This document shows positions 1 through 12,081 of a DNA stretch of 64,000 nucleotides, one piece after another. The DNA is taken from NCBI GenBank assembly GCA_946122785.1, contig CAMGYJ010000006.1, positions 41,808,066 to 41,872,065 on the forward strand. The letters run 5' to 3'. The notes under the pieces were generated by a model. That model was not told the DNA's origin, made no database searches, and was given only the letters and a program-made list of their open reading frames with translations. Source of the DNA: Linum tenue. Taxonomy: Eukaryota > Streptophyta > Magnoliopsida > Malpighiales > Linaceae. A program made the translations under genes and the position numbers. Each line of letters starts with the position of its first letter. Within the stretch, counting starts at the first letter, position 1.

Positions 1-159
1 ATTATTTTTCTCTAACATATTTTATATTTAGCATATAAATATAACATTTTCATGAAATTGTGTTGTTTTAGTTAATTTTCTTCATTCTAGTGAATTCTTG
101 TCGTACTTTTTCTCTTACTTAATATAAGAATACCCGTGAATGTTAACATATTGGTTGGA

Positions 160-345
160 GTTATGAAGAGAAATTAATATCCATGGATAACCGTGGATAC
201 CCGAAACCCGAACGGGTATGGGCATGGTTTTGATTTTCTACCCGTTTCACATATGGGTATGGGTATGGGTAAAACCCGAAGTACTTTGGGTAGGGTAACA
301 GATATGCACTATCCGCCCCCGACCCGACCCATTGCCATCCCTAGC
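160..345. repeat. Partial hAT-like ACCCGA/GGGTATGGGT repeat
   Basis: This stretch is rich in GGGTATGGGT and ACCCGAAACCC words and ends in ATTGCCATCCCTAG. That ending resembles the terminus of small plant hAT-like repeats (CTAGGGRTGGCAAT when reversed). The other end is not in the window, so the element is either truncated or extends to the left. The 345-500 stretch that follows holds nothing I recognise apart from the upstream region of the next gene. Confidence 0.35.
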
Positions 346-797
346 GACGAATAGCAATGTCCAAAAGCAAACGCAATTAATTAAGCTCACAAAAACAAAA
401 TAATTTTTAATTTATTTTTACAATTACATCCCCAAATCCCGATCCAACCCCACCCCAAAATAATATTAAAAACCTAAAATACAAAAAGAAAAAGAAAAAC
501 AAATTTGCTGGCGACAAGCAAACACAAAACAAAAGCAAGGAACCGTTTCCGCTTCTTCTTCTTCCTCCTCTCTACAGAGTCAAAAACTACCACCAAACAT
601 CACCGATTTCAATTGGTCTCCGACCGCCCAAAATCCCCCCTCCCTCCTAATCTCTCGCCGGGAAAACTTCTCTTTCCTAAACTATCTATATGCTATTGCC
701 GATCGATCGTTGCTTGCTGCTGCTGCTGGCGGGAGACAGACTTGCCTTCTTCCTGGTGACCGGTGGAAAGTAACACTTCCTTCTTCCCCCGATTATT

Positions 798-3700
798 ATG
801 AAGAACAACAGCAAAGGAAGCAACAGCAGCAAGAACACTACAAGCACCAGTCATGGATTCCTTCCTAACTCTTTGAAATTCATTTCGTCTTGTATCAAAA
901 CTGCTTCCTCCGGTGTCCGCTCAGCTAGCACATCGGTTGCCGCCTCAATCTCCCTCGACAATCTAGGCGGGGATAGGGACCAGGTTTGTCGCCCTCTCTT
1001 TTTTGTTTGCTTCTTTTTTTTTTTTTTTTCATGTCTTGTTTATTGAATTTGGAGTCTGGCTTGGTTAGAAATGGCAACTCTGGGATTTTAGGAGTTTTCG
1101 GGTTGGGGGGAACCGAGCGGACTTGTTTGGATGCTGCAAAAGTTTGGAGAGTGGGGAAGAACTGAGAGATCATTTTTCTTGCTTTGGGGCTTCTTTATCT
1201 CTGGCGCTTTGTGAACGTAGAGTTTGTGGACTGAATGGGACTGTTATTTATGGCGTAGGAGGACTAGGATGGCTTCTGGGTAGTGGAGCGGTCTTTCTTT
1301 TCTTTTTCTCTCTTTTGTTCCGGTTTCCATTTCTGTTCATCTTGCTTTTATGAACTTTTATCCCCCCATCCCCAACAAAAGGGTTGCAACGTGACCAACT
1401 TCATTCAATCAAGATGATGATATCTTGAGATTGGCGAGGGGTTGGACAAAAGGTGATAGGTAATTTAGCTAGTGGGATTTCGTAGTAGTTATTCGCTTGA
1501 TTGGTGTTTGTTGATTTGGAAGGAATCCATCTTGAGCTCTGGATATTACTGGGCCAAAAACTTAATCTTCCTTTTTGGTTAGTTTTTCGCTTTTGGACAG
1601 ACAGAGTTGTGAACTGTTTCTGTTAATGTAAAATTCTTCGATGGGTTAATTGTTGGCTCTGGAGGGTGTGCTTAGTAATGTATGGCAAATATGGGGGTTG
1701 CAGCAGATAGGATAGGAAGAACTTGCTGCATGGTGGGGATCTAGATAGATGCTTTAGAGTTTATGTGTGCTGTTATGTTTAATTGCAAGCATTTTCACAT
1801 GCCGTTCACTGCTCATTACTAGATGACCACATTGATTAATGGTTGACATAACTCTTGCCCTGCCCATGGTGTGAACAGGTCCTCTGGGCCTCATTTGACA
1901 AGCTACAATTTAGTCCGTCCTCCTTCCGAAATGTGCTCTTGCTTGGGTACTCCAATGGCTTCCAAGTGATTGATCTTGAAGATGCCTCTGGTGTGACTGA
2001 GCTTGTTTCAAGACGGGATGATCTGGTCACATTTCTACGTATGCAGCCACTCCCTGCTAAGGCTGAGGGTTGTGAAGGATATAGAGCTGCACATCCTTTG
2101 CTCTTAGTAGTTGCTTGCGATGAAACTAAAAGCCCAGCAATTGTTATCAATGGGAGAGATGAATTGGGCAGAGATGGCTTCAATGAGAATCATGCTGGAG
2201 GATTTGCACTTTCTCCAACTGTTGTTCGTTTTTACTCTCTGAAATCCCACAACTATGTTCATGTTCTAAGGTTCCGTTCTCCGGTATTTATGGTAAGATG
2301 CAGCCCTCAGATAGTGGCTGTGGGTCTGGCTACACAGGTAAGCATGGACTTGCACTAAATTTTGTATGGTTATCTTGATGGAACACTTTCCTTGGTCTCT
2401 TTTTTAAAGCTAGTGATTCTGCTGCAGATATACTGCTTTGATGCTCTCACTCTAGAGAACAAGTTCAGCGTGCTCACCTATCCTGTTCCTCAATTGGGCA
2501 TCCAAGGAGGGATTGGGGCGAACACTGGATATGGGCCAATGGCAGTGGGTCCAAGGTGGTTAGCTTATGCTTCTGACAATCCATTGCTATCAAACACTGG
2601 GCGCCTAAGTCCACAAAGTCTTACACCTCCCATGGGTGTAAGTCCATCAACTTCACCTGGCAGCGGCAATCTAGTGGCTCGTTATGCCATGGAATCGAGT
2701 AAGCAGTTAGCTACTGGATTGATGAGTTTAGGTGACATGGGCTACAAGACTTTGTCTCGATACTGTCAAGATTTTATCGCTGATGGTTCTGGTTCACCTG
2801 TCTCTCCAAATTCTTGTTGGAAAGTCGGACGAGTTGCAGCTCATTCTGCAGATGCTGATACTGCTGGAATGGTCAGTTCTCGTAAGCTCAGACAGGCTTA
2901 AATATAACATAATTGTCCTACAATTCCAGATTAAAAGATGAAAAGAGAAGGTGATTCCTTGCATGTTTATGAGCTTTTTTTTTTTGCTGTTCCCCCCTCC
3001 CTGTATTTAAGCTGAACTTTGCCAGACTGAGATGCTTAATGAGGTTATGTAGTTTCTAGACTTACTAAGGAATAGTAGGGGGATTGCCTGGGATTTCAAA
3101 GGTACATTTTATGCACATATGAGTTAATTTCATTAATCAAGCATAAGTCGAGGCTTACTTGATTTTTACTTCGATTTCTGCAGGTTGTTGTGAAAGATTT
3201 CATATCCAGAGCTGTGATTTCACAATTTAGAGCTCATACAAGTCCCATTTCTGCTCTATGCTTTGATCCAAGTGGTACGCTTTTGGTTACTGCATCAATT
3301 CATGGGAACAACATTAATATTTTCCGGATCATGCCATCCTCTGTTCACGGTGGTTCTGGTGCAAAGAATTACAATTGGAGCTCTTCTCACGTGCACCTTT
3401 ACAAGCTTCATCGGGGCATAACATCTGCAGTACATCTCATTTTCTCTAGTGGTTTGTCAATTAGGTAGTTTGATTCTCAAGGAACAGTGTGGTTAGTAAT
3501 CTCATGTCATGTGTGTCTTGTTTGTGGTTTTCCCAGGTGATCCAGGATATATGCTTTAGCAGTTATAGTCAGTGGGTTGCCATAATTTCATCTAGGGGAA
3601 CCTGCCACATATTTGCACTTTCACCATTTGGTGGCGAGAGTGTTCTCCAAATGAAGAACTCTGAAGTAGATGGGCCCATCCTATTACCGGTGTTTTCTCT

Positions 3701-6700
3701 ACCATGGTGGTCCACTCCCTCATTCCTGGTGAACCAACAATCCGTTTCTGCATCCCCACCATCGTCTGTTACTCTCTCTGTGGTGGCCCGAATAAAGAAT
3801 ACCCATTCTGGCTGGCTTAGCACAGTTAGCAATGCGGCATCATCTGCTGCAGGAAAAGCGTCAATACCATCTGGTGCTATTGCTGCTGTCTTCCACAATT
3901 GTGTGCCGCAAGATTCCCAACCTTCTCATTTGAGAAAAGTAGATGCCATGGAGCACCTTTTAGCTTATACGCCATGTGGACATGTGGTTCAATACAAGTT
4001 GGTGTCGTCACTTGGTGCAGAACCTAGTGAAGCTACTCAAAGAATCGGACCGGGTTCCTCACTTCAGACTGCAGATGAGGAACTACACGTGAAAACTGAA
4101 TCTGTTCAATGGTGGGATGTTTGTAGAAGAGCAGATTGGCCGGAAAGAGAGGAGCATATCACTGGCCTTACTCACAGCAGACAAGAAAATTTAGATATGG
4201 CAATGGATACTTCTGACTGTGAAGATAATGAGGCAGGAAAAGTTGGCGCTTCTGATGTGGACATAATGAAATCACATGAGCAGTCTCACTTGTATCTTGC
4301 AAATGCTGAAGTCCAGATGAGCCCCTGGAGAACACCGCTCTGGCAGAAATCCAAGGTATTTAAATTATGATATAGCTGAGAAAAATTGTGTTTCTTGATC
4401 TTCTGGTTTTTTAACACTCTTTCCATTGGAATAGGTGTATTTCTATGCAATGAGTGGGATTGAAGGTGACAAGCAGAACGTTGCTGAAGATCACTCCGGT
4501 GGAGAGATTGCTATAGAAAAGGGTCAAGTCCAAGAAGTTGAAATCAGGCGGAAGGATTTGTTACCTGTTTTTGACCACTTTCACAGGGTTGCTGATTGGA
4601 GTGACCGGTAAATTTGTTTTTTTTAATAATTATTATTCATTATGTGTCTACTACATTCTACATCACAGCATCCTAGATTCTGTTTATTCTTTGCAACTTT
4701 CTCGGGTAATTAGCATAAATGGTCACAAATCTTTGCACTTAGTACAAAACAGTCGCAAACCTATAATTTGTAACCATTTGATAACAAAACTTTTTACTTA
4801 GAACAAAACGGTCACAAATTAAACAGTGTGACCATTTCATGCCAGTTCAAACTTTTGTTACCGTGTCGTTGCAAATTAGACTTTTGGTGACCGTTTTGTA
4901 CAAATTAAGTTCAAAAGTTTGAACGCTCAATCACCGTTACAATTCGCTCTAGTTGTATGGTGGTTTTGTTAATGTATGTGAATGATATGATCGTCATAAA
5001 GGATGACAATGAGAGAATTCAAAAGTTTGAACGCTCAATCACCGTTACTTTCTTGGTATCGAAATTTGTTTTTGATAGATTGGTATCGAAATTGAAAGGT
5101 CAACTGAGGCATTCTTATTTGGCAAAGCAAATATGTCGATGAACACATGAGCTGACATCTTATATGTCGTTCAAGTGGTTAGTGTCATATACTTAACGAA
5201 CAAACTACCCGACCTCAAAACATGACAAACATTTAATTTGTAACGATTCGGTAACAAACCTTTTCATTTAAAACAAAACGGTCACAAATTAAATAGCGGT
5301 GACCATTTTATACAATTTCAAAGTTTTGTTACCGTATTGTTACAAATTAAAGGTTTGTGACCGTTTTGTACTAAGTGCAAAGATTTGTTACCATTTATGC
5401 TAATTACCCCAACTTTCTCTTAGATCCTCTAATTGTTGCTCACTATTAACTTGTATATATTTGATCAACTAGTAGGCACCAGTTGATATGTCCCACTTGA
5501 TTGAAGAAGCAACTTCAAATTTCAAAATATTATACAAACCCCAACTTCTTACATTTACTTTAAAAGTTGATGATTTTTTATTTTTCTTACAAATGCACCT
5601 CAACTTTTACTAGTTGTTGTAGTTGCCAACTCCGTTTACTCCAAATTTGTTGAATCATTTGTCTTAAACTGCTTATTTGCTTTTCGCCTTTTTCTTTTCT
5701 CCCTGTAAGTTAGTGTTCAATTAAGCTTGTCTTGCAAGCAGCAGCTTCCCAAGATATATCTGCATGATCCCTTTGAAAATGCATCTCGGCAGCAGAGTTC
5801 GTTGTTCCACATGCCACCCACCTTCTTAAATTTTTTATTTGGAGGTATTCCTTTCCATCATCCTTTGCAGGGAACTGCGAAGGGAAATATCTGCTCTGTC
5901 TACTGGGTCTGCTGCAGCTTTCCAGCCGAAGATGTTTCCATCCAGTTCTGCTGCAAACTCAAATGGAGGTTTGCACTTATTTCAAATACAGACGACGTGG
6001 CTTATTAACCTCTTGATTGCAACTCATCTCAAACATTCTCGGTTTTCTGACAGGGTCATCAACAAAATTGTATATATCTGCTCAACATAATCCTGGCAAA
6101 TTCGGAGGGATTTCGGGTTTAGCTTATCGAAGCCCAAGTAGCAATAATTGTGGTTTGCTTTCTTTTAAGCCTACTCCAATGAGTATCTCTCCTGCTGAAG
6201 AAGATAGTAATAACTCTGTGCATAGTGATGTAGTATCTTTAACCCATGGCTCGCCTTCTCCCGAAAGAAATATGGGAAATGAAGGCCGGTCAACAAATAG
6301 TGTTCTGACCAGTGAATCTTCAAATGCAAGCTCCAGACGTTCTGATTTGAGTGCAAATATTATAGACGAGGGGATGATGGTGAATGAGTCTCCAGATTTC
6401 GAACAGCTTTTCCAGGAGGGCTACTGTAAAGTTGCTGCCCTTTCTGAATGCTGCGAATCGGAGAAGAGCAAAGTCGTCAGTCCATTGGATAACAATGCCA
6501 GTCCTCAAGGATTGGAGAAGCCTGATGATGACGATGATGATATGCTCGGAGGTGTCTTTGCTTTCTCAGAGGAAGGTAATTTCCATACTGAATGTGCAAT
6601 CATGACCAGTTTGAGTGCGTATTGCATGAGTAGCTTTGTGAAAGCATGACCATGATATTCTGCACATGAGCATTACTTGCATGGGTGTTCAATCAGATCA

Positions 6701-7034
6701 GGTACCATGAACTTATAAGATTTGGTTAGGTGGTATGATTTGGTGATCTTAACTAATTCGGCTTAAGTGGTTATGGTTATTTTGGTTTGTGTAATTTGCT
6801 AGTATGGTTGAGACATTTTGTTTCATGGTTAATAAAATTCTTTCAAGCTTAATTGATTATGTCATTACCAGTCTAAGTAATCATTTGAATGCCTCTGATG
6901 ACAATCCACATTTGATAAACTAACTAATAAAGAGAATTTATAGAACATTCAATTGTTCCATCTGGGCAAACATGAAGTTGTTATTTTAATGTGATGAGAC
7001 CATGTTGTTTTGTTGCTTATTGCTAACAGGTTAA
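798..7034 (+). CDS. ATG18: Autophagy-related protein 18 (ATG18 f/g/h type, WD40 + BCAS3 domain)
   Basis: This is a PROPPIN-family phosphoinositide-binding protein expected at phagophore and vacuolar membranes. I reconstruct nine exons: 798-983, 1879-2337, 2428-2871, 3184-3429, 3537-4355, 4435-4607, 5871-5968, 6054-6575 and 7030-7034. All junctions are GT-AG, phases agree throughout, and the sum is 2952 nt (983 residues), similar to the long Arabidopsis ATG18g/h proteins. Residues ~60-450 are the WD40-type propeller (QVLWASFDKLQFS at exon 2). LHRG at ~438-441 takes the place of the canonical FRRG lipid-binding motif. The BCAS3 region includes SVQWWDVCRRADWPERE near residue 636. The C-terminus (ESPDFEQLFQEGYCK ... 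DDDDDDMLGGVFAFSEEG) is typical of the subfamily, and the final intron leaves only GT-TAA in exon 9. Exon 7 has the weakest family support but keeps frame. Intron 6 is enlarged by a transposon insertion. Upstream 480-797 is CT-rich, leader-like sequence. Confidence 0.9.
4704..5409. mobile_element. Mutator-type non-autonomous element in ATG18 intron 6
   Basis: The element starts GGGTAATTAGCA and ends TGCTAATTACCC. Its inverted terminal arms are roughly 150 bp (left 4704-4860, right ~5250-5409), both rich in ACAAAACGGTCACAAATT. It is flanked by a 10-bp direct repeat CAACTTTCTC at 4694-4703 and 5410-5419. Long TIRs with a 9-11-bp duplication are the signature of Mutator-like elements. The core has a 29-bp sequence beginning CAAAAGTTTGAACGCTCAAT repeated at ~4912 and ~5020. 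It contains no transposase. Confidence 0.85.
4957..5142 (+). pseudogene. Captured copia reverse-transcriptase fragment
   Basis: A 61-codon frame reads VVLLMYVNDMIVIKDDNERI, which matches the copia RT motif-C neighbourhood (usually YVDDMI, here YVND, so the catalytic aspartate pair is broken). It lies between the inverted arms of the Mutator-type element, so it looks like captured foreign sequence. It is too short to be functional. Confidence 0.55.
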
Positions 7035-7838
7035 CGTTAGCATCTTCCGGTCGAGCCATGGCTGGCTGATGAAAGTCGCATTCTATCTATTTGTGATAAG
7101 TGTCGGCCACCGGAGGAGGGACATGGAGAAGGGTGTGCATTAGGGTTGTGTACTAATTCGTAAGGACACAAGCGAAGATGGGTTTGCGAACCAGTGTGGC
7201 AATCAATGGGTACTGACTGATGTGAATCCTGGGGGAGAAAGAGAAGAAGATCATTGCATTTGGCAAAAATCTCTTTCGATTTGCTTCTTCTTCTAATTCT
7301 AGTTGTACATGCTGTAAATTTGGTAAAAATTCACAGGATATAGCTTGATTTGTGTGGGGGGTAAAAGAAGGTTTACGTTCTTCTGTCTATGCTGTCTGTG
7401 TAACATTATTCTTCATTCTTGGCCAAAAGGAAGGGGGAAAAAAAGGAAAATGAAGTGGATGGAAAATGATTTGCAATAAAGAACACCACTACAGCTGATT
7501 CTTTCTTCCTGATCTCTCCATCATCATTCACATAGCGATAGCATGGGGATAATAAGGTAAGGATAGGGTAGAACTGAAATTCCTGGTGTATACATGTTTA
7601 TGCTCTGCTCCTCCTAATCATAATTCGTAACTATCGGGAGGGAGGGGAGCCAAAAAGATTGCATCTTGACATGGACTTCAAATCAATAATGGGTTGTCTT
7701 GTTTGTTTGTTGATAACATTGAAGACGGAATACGTGGGGAATCCATTGTCCATACCCCAAACCCATAAACGGATAAGTGTTGATAACCAAACCAAACCAA
7801 ATCAAATGATAACGCCACGCCTTCCTCTTAATTACAAT
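7035..7838. other. ATG18 3' UTR and ATG18-GUN4 intergenic stretch
   Basis: Noncoding. An AATAAA lies near 7476, a plausible poly(A) signal for ATG18. The rest is the convergent gap to the GUN4 stop codon. I see no other gene. Confidence 0.6.
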
Positions 7839-8624
7839 TTAAAAGCTATAATCCGTCTTGAACACCTTGTTGCCGGATTCCTCATCACCACCACCACCAA
7901 TCCTTTTCCTTCCTTGCTCCACCAAATCATCATCATCATCACTTTCGTCTGCGTCTCCCTCAAATGCAGGGTGATTAAGAACACTGTTAAGCAGCTGCGT
8001 CCCTCTAAGAGCATTGGTTAAAGGCAGATGACCTTCAGGGGTATCCTCATTAAGCTCCCAAATGAACTCCGCTGGAAAGGCTCTGTAATTGTACTGCTCC
8101 ACTTCGCTGTCTGGGAGCTTCTTCATCCACCCAACTTTGATGAAGAAGTTGGTGAAATCCATTTTGGCCTTCTTCTTCCATATCTTCTTCTGGACGCTGT
8201 ACCCGAACCTGCCCTCGCTGTGCTCCTTCCAGAGCTCGTCCACGGCCCTCAGCTCTGGTGTCGGTATGAATTGGACCTCCGAGAAGAAGACGTAGCCACG
8301 CGCCACCGCGGGCTCTCCGGCCAGGGCGATGAGGAGCCGGCGGGTCTCGTCGTCGGCCTGGCGGTACTCCCGGGCCTCCAGGTGGCGGCGGAGGAGGTCC
8401 AGGGAGGTGGAGGGAGCGGCGGGTTGGGAGGTGGAGGGTGTGGTTGATGTGATGGAGGAGAAGGCGGTGGTGGTGGAGAGGGAGAGGGAGAGGGATGACG
8501 TGGCGGCGGTGGGTTTGGGGAAGAAGGTGGAGGAGAAGAGGGGGATGGCGGTGGCGGTGGAGTCCGTGTGGTGGAGGAGATTGGTGAGGTGGCGGTGGAG
8601 GGAATGCAGGGAATTGGTGGCCAT
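7839..8624 (-). CDS. GUN4: GUN4, chloroplast tetrapyrrole-binding regulator of Mg-chelatase
   Basis: This is a single-exon 261-residue protein; Arabidopsis GUN4 is about 265 residues and also intronless. GUN4 binds protoporphyrin IX and Mg-protoporphyrin, stimulates the CHLH subunit of Mg-chelatase in the plastid, and takes part in plastid-to-nucleus signalling. Residues 1-~70 are Ser/Thr/Pro-rich with few acids, as expected of a transit peptide. A helical N-terminal region follows (LDLLRRHLEAREYRQADDET), then the GUN4 core (ELWKEHSEGRFGYSVQKKIW, ~130-150; FIKVGWMKKL; YRAFPAEFIWELNEDTPEGH; LPLTNALRG). The end is KTDYSF, keeping the penultimate serine that is a phosphorylation site in Arabidopsis GUN4. 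An acidic DESDDDDD run precedes it. It is convergent with ATG18. Confidence 0.95.
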   Translation of the reverse strand: MATNSLHSLHRHLTNLLHHTDSTATAIPLFSSTFFPKPTAATSSLSLSLSTTTAFSSITSTTPSTSQPAAPSTSLDLLRRHLEAREYRQADDETRRLLIALAGEPAVARGYVFFSEVQFIPTPELRAVDELWKEHSEGRFGYSVQKKIWKKKAKMDFTNFFIKVGWMKKLPDSEVEQYNYRAFPAEFIWELNEDTPEGHLPLTNALRGTQLLNSVLNHPAFEGDADESDDDDDLVEQGRKRIGGGGDEESGNKVFKTDYSF

Positions 8625-8639
8625 GGTTTCAATTTCAAC

Positions 8640-9079
8640 TTGGATCGGATGGGTTTAAAGTGTTAAGAGTGAGTTTTGTGGTGTGCTATTGAAGTGAAGT
8701 GGGTGTGTGGGAGATAAGATAAGAGAGAGGAAGGGTATGGGACTGCTGCTGGGAAACGGAATGGTCACTTTGATTGGCCAAATGTGGGTGAGGCTAGATC
8801 CTATCCTCTCAGTCTCTGCTATGCCAAGTGGAAAGAATATTTTGGGGGTGAAATGGGTAAGGTTTGTTTAATTTGGTGGCTAGGATGAAATTTGCACATT
8901 CAAACAATAATTTCTTGGGCTGAAATGTTATTTTTCATTCACAACTCACAACTCACAAGAGATTATTTATTTTGGAGTTGTCATATACACAAAAGGTTTT
9001 AATCATTTTTTGTTGGAGGATATATAATAAATATAACCCAGCTTTTAAGTCATTGGTAGAAAAAGAGCTTGTAAGTCAG
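8640..9079. other. GUN4 upstream region
   Basis: This is the intergenic sequence 5' of GUN4 (which reads leftward). It has GAGA/TAAGATAAGAG-rich sequence near 8710-8730 that could be part of the promoter. No further gene is seen. Confidence 0.4.
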
Positions 9080-9811
9080 TGATAAAACAATTTATGGTTT
9101 GCATAGGATGTCGCTCACACGTCCATTAAGTACTAGCTTGTTGTGTAATCCGTTGGTCGGAACGTAATTTGAATGCAATGTATTTATGATGTGTATTTAA
9201 ATTTTCTAAATTAATTGAAATATTGAATTTCGTATGACATTAAGGTGACATCGAAATTATTTTTCCATTTCCGAAATTCTTATAACTTTTCATCAATGGT
9301 GAACAATGTAATCTTAATGATTATAACCAAAGTTGTCAAACTGGTTTAAGTCGTTGAGCCGGTCAAGCAAGTAGTTTGAAGTTTAATGGTTTGATTGAGG
9401 TTCAACCTGTTTGAGCCGTTTTACACCTTTTATAAATATATTTACATATAAGATAAAAATTTAGTGACTGAAATAGAATATACTAACTTATATCTATTAA
9501 GAACTCAAATAGTCAAATTCCATAAAAAAAACATATCTATCTCAAGATCAACCCACCATTCCCTTGCCTCTCTCCCCCTCCCCCTCCCCCTCCCCCTTCC
9601 TCACTCTCTTCTTCTCCCTCTCTAACGATCAGACCTTTGATTTTGTAGAGCCCGTTTTGGAGCACGATTTTGGTCGGACCTAGTCTAACCAGTCGCCCGA
9701 TAGAGGTGTCACAATCTTGGTTCTAACACTTGTGAATAACCATTCATAACTTGTCTATTTAATGATGTAGTCACTTAGTTGCCTATGGTTGAAAAGAAAA
9801 TTGACATAACA
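9080..9811. repeat. ~720-bp direct repeat, copy A
   Basis: It begins TGATAAAACAATTTATGG and ends TTGACATAACA. It is nearly identical, apart from small indels and a longer CCCTCCCC run at 9575-9600, to copy B at 13007-13716 in the same orientation. The TG...CA ends resemble LTR ends, but I find no primer-binding site and no target duplication outside the pair. A segmental duplication is equally possible. Confidence 0.75.
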
Positions 9812-9856
9812 AAAAAAGAAAATTGACACTTGGGTCCTGCAAGTACCCTTAATTGA

Positions 9857-10192
9857 CATAGCTAGGGGTGTCAATTCGGGTTCGGTTTTTCGGGTTTACC
9901 CGAAACCGATCCGATTATATACATTTTCGGTTTTTCGGGTTCGGGTTCGTTTCGGGTTTCGGGTTCGGTTTTGCTTATCGGTTTTTCGGATTTTGGCTAA
10001 AAACCTCCAATGAATAGAACTCAACTCGTATTTTTAGGAGTTCGGGTTTTCGGGTTTCGGTTTTGCTTTAATCGAACCCGAACCCGATAAGGAATTTTCG
10101 GGTAACCTGAACCCGCAAGTCCTTATCGGATTCGGGTTCGGTTTTAGTGATTTCGGTTTCGGGTTTTCGGGTTTTTTCGGGTTTCGGTTTGG
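9857..10192. repeat. Truncated GGGTTCGGTTTTTCGGG repeat (hAT-like left end)
   Basis: It opens with CTAGGGGTGTCAATTCGGGT, a common left terminus of plant hAT-like small repeats, and continues as degenerate runs of TCGGGTTTCGGTTTT. The expected right terminus is missing; the repeat stops at the edge of a truncated copia LTR, so both were cut at the same junction. Confidence 0.5.
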
Positions 10193-10530
10193 GTAACACG
10201 AACGAACACATTTTAACGTGGTTCACTAAGACAATGTGTGCTAGCTAATCCATGGGCAGAGGAGAACAAATTTCACTAATTTGAGGAGAGTATGGGTTAC
10301 AAACTCAAATTCCAAACTGACAAACCAAACAAACTAACCCGACTGACCCTACAACAAATTAGGGTGGTGAGGAGTATTTATAGAACTCTTCTCCTAATCT
10401 CAAACAGAAAACCAAACACCTTTTCCAAACCTACAAGGAAAAGGCCTAAACAAAGCCCAAACACAAACCCAAACAAAATAGGCCCAAAACACAAAACAAA
10501 CCCAAATCAAATTCAAGTCATATCCTAACA
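10193..10530 (-). repeat. Copia 3' LTR, truncated
   Basis: It matches the 5' LTR (for example GTGTGCTAGCTAATCCA and GAGGAGAGTATGGGTTACAA) and ends TCCTAACA on the plus strand. About 50 bp at the outer end are missing, where it joins the CGGGTTT repeat. Confidence 0.8.
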
Positions 10531-10798
10531 ATCTCCACCTTGACTTGAATTCTCTCTCAAATACCAGATGTACCAGACACAACCGAAGTTGCCAGATGTA
10601 CCAGATGCAACCAAAGTTGCCAGATGTACCCAGACGCGATACATATCGCCAAATTTATCCAGATGCGATCGAAACCGCCAAACTCAAACGCGATGCAAAT
10701 CGCCAAACTCAGATGCAATCAGAATTGCCAGACGTACCAAACTCCTCCAAATAAGCTGTAACCGAATCTCCCCTGCCTCCAAATGCCCCTAAGGGCGG

Positions 10799-12081
10799 TC
10801 AACAACTCAAACCATTCGGCAAATCCAACTCCTGTTGATACTTGCCATTCAGAACCAGCTTGGTGCACTTATCACCAACAGAACATGTCATGACGGAACC
10901 TTGTAGATTATATAAGGCACCCCGCTTGACACCTTTCAGAATCACCTTAGAACCTTTGTAGACAGACAACACTCCACCTTCACCTTTGAAACTGAAACCC
11001 TTGCTGTCGAGTAGACGCAAAGATATCAGATTCTTAGTCATCTCTGGAATATGCCTAACATTGTTCAAGGTGCGAACAGAACCATCATGTGTCCTCATCC
11101 TGACAGAGCCTCTTCCAACAATCTTACAGATAGCACCATTGGCCATAGAATCATGCCCTCCATCTATTTGCTCATAAGTTGAAAAATACTCCATGCTTGG
11201 ACACATATGGTAATCAACTGCAGTATCTAAATACCACACATCCTGATGACGTACCTGCTCATTCACTGCTAAGGCTAAACCATCTTCAGAATCAGAGTTA
11301 GTTTCTTCCGCCACAGCAGCGAATGATTCCTTCTTCTCCTGATATTTCTTTAGCTTAGGACAATCAAATTTCCAATGTCCTTTCTCCTTGCAGTAATGAC
11401 AGATATCATCCTTCAAACCAGCAGAATTCGAATTGGTATTCGCCTTCCTATTACCAGATTGTTGTCTCCTACCACTGGTAGCAGCCAACCCAGATGCCTG
11501 ATTTTCTGAACCAGAACCACACGCCTTATGTCGAACCTCTCTAGTATGTAGAGCAGATCTGACATCTTCCAGAGTCAAACTATCTTTCCCAGCAATAAAA
11601 GAATCCAAAAAATTCTCATATGACTGTGGCAAAGATACCAACAGAATTAAGGCAGCATCCTCATCATCTATTTTAACATCAATATTCCGCAGATCTAACA
11701 AGATAGTATTGAGTTGTTCTAGATGATTCCTGAGAGAAGTACCTTCCTCCATACGCAAACTGAACAAACGTTGCTTCATATGCAACTTGTTGGTTAAAGA
11801 CTTTGTCATGTATAGACTTTCAAGCTTCAACCATAAGCCCGCAGCAGTCTTCTCAGTAGCAACCTCAGTGATGATGTCATCAGCCAAACAAAGCAAGATT
11901 GTAGAGTGAGCTTTCTCCTCCAAAGTAATCCACTATTCTTCATCTATGCTTTCCTTCTTCGATTTTCCAGACAACGGAGCCCACAAACCCGTTGTTTCAA
12001 CAGTGCTTGCATCTTGATCTGCCACAAACTGAAACTGTTTCTTCCGGTAAACTTATCAATCTTCATACTGATAGCAGTCAT
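10799..12081 (-). pseudogene. Copia gag / protease-start pseudogene
   Basis: It starts MTAISMKIDKFTGRNSF (ATG at 12081-12079). A frameshift near 11990 and an in-frame TAG near 11934 precede the long frame 11923-10799. That frame holds a UBN2-type gag (LWLKLESLYMTKSLTNKLHM), a CCHC zinc knuckle (CHYCKEKGHWKFDCPK) and the start of the protease (VWYLDTAVDYHMC), followed by a GAG-pre-integrase segment (LISLRLLDSKGFSFKGEGG). The protease Asp-Ser/Thr-Gly motif reads DTA, so the active site looks broken. The product ends before any integrase. Confidence 0.85.

Noticed and set aside
5727..5858. Possible extra ATG18 exon (QQLPKIYLHDPFENASR)
   Set aside because: In the frame required by exon 6 it hits a stop, and the downstream 5871-5968 exon joins both neighbours in phase.
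8249..8638. Proline-rich and other long frames opposite or out of frame with GUN4
   Set aside because: They are shadows of the GC-rich transit-peptide coding region of GUN4 and have no independent support.
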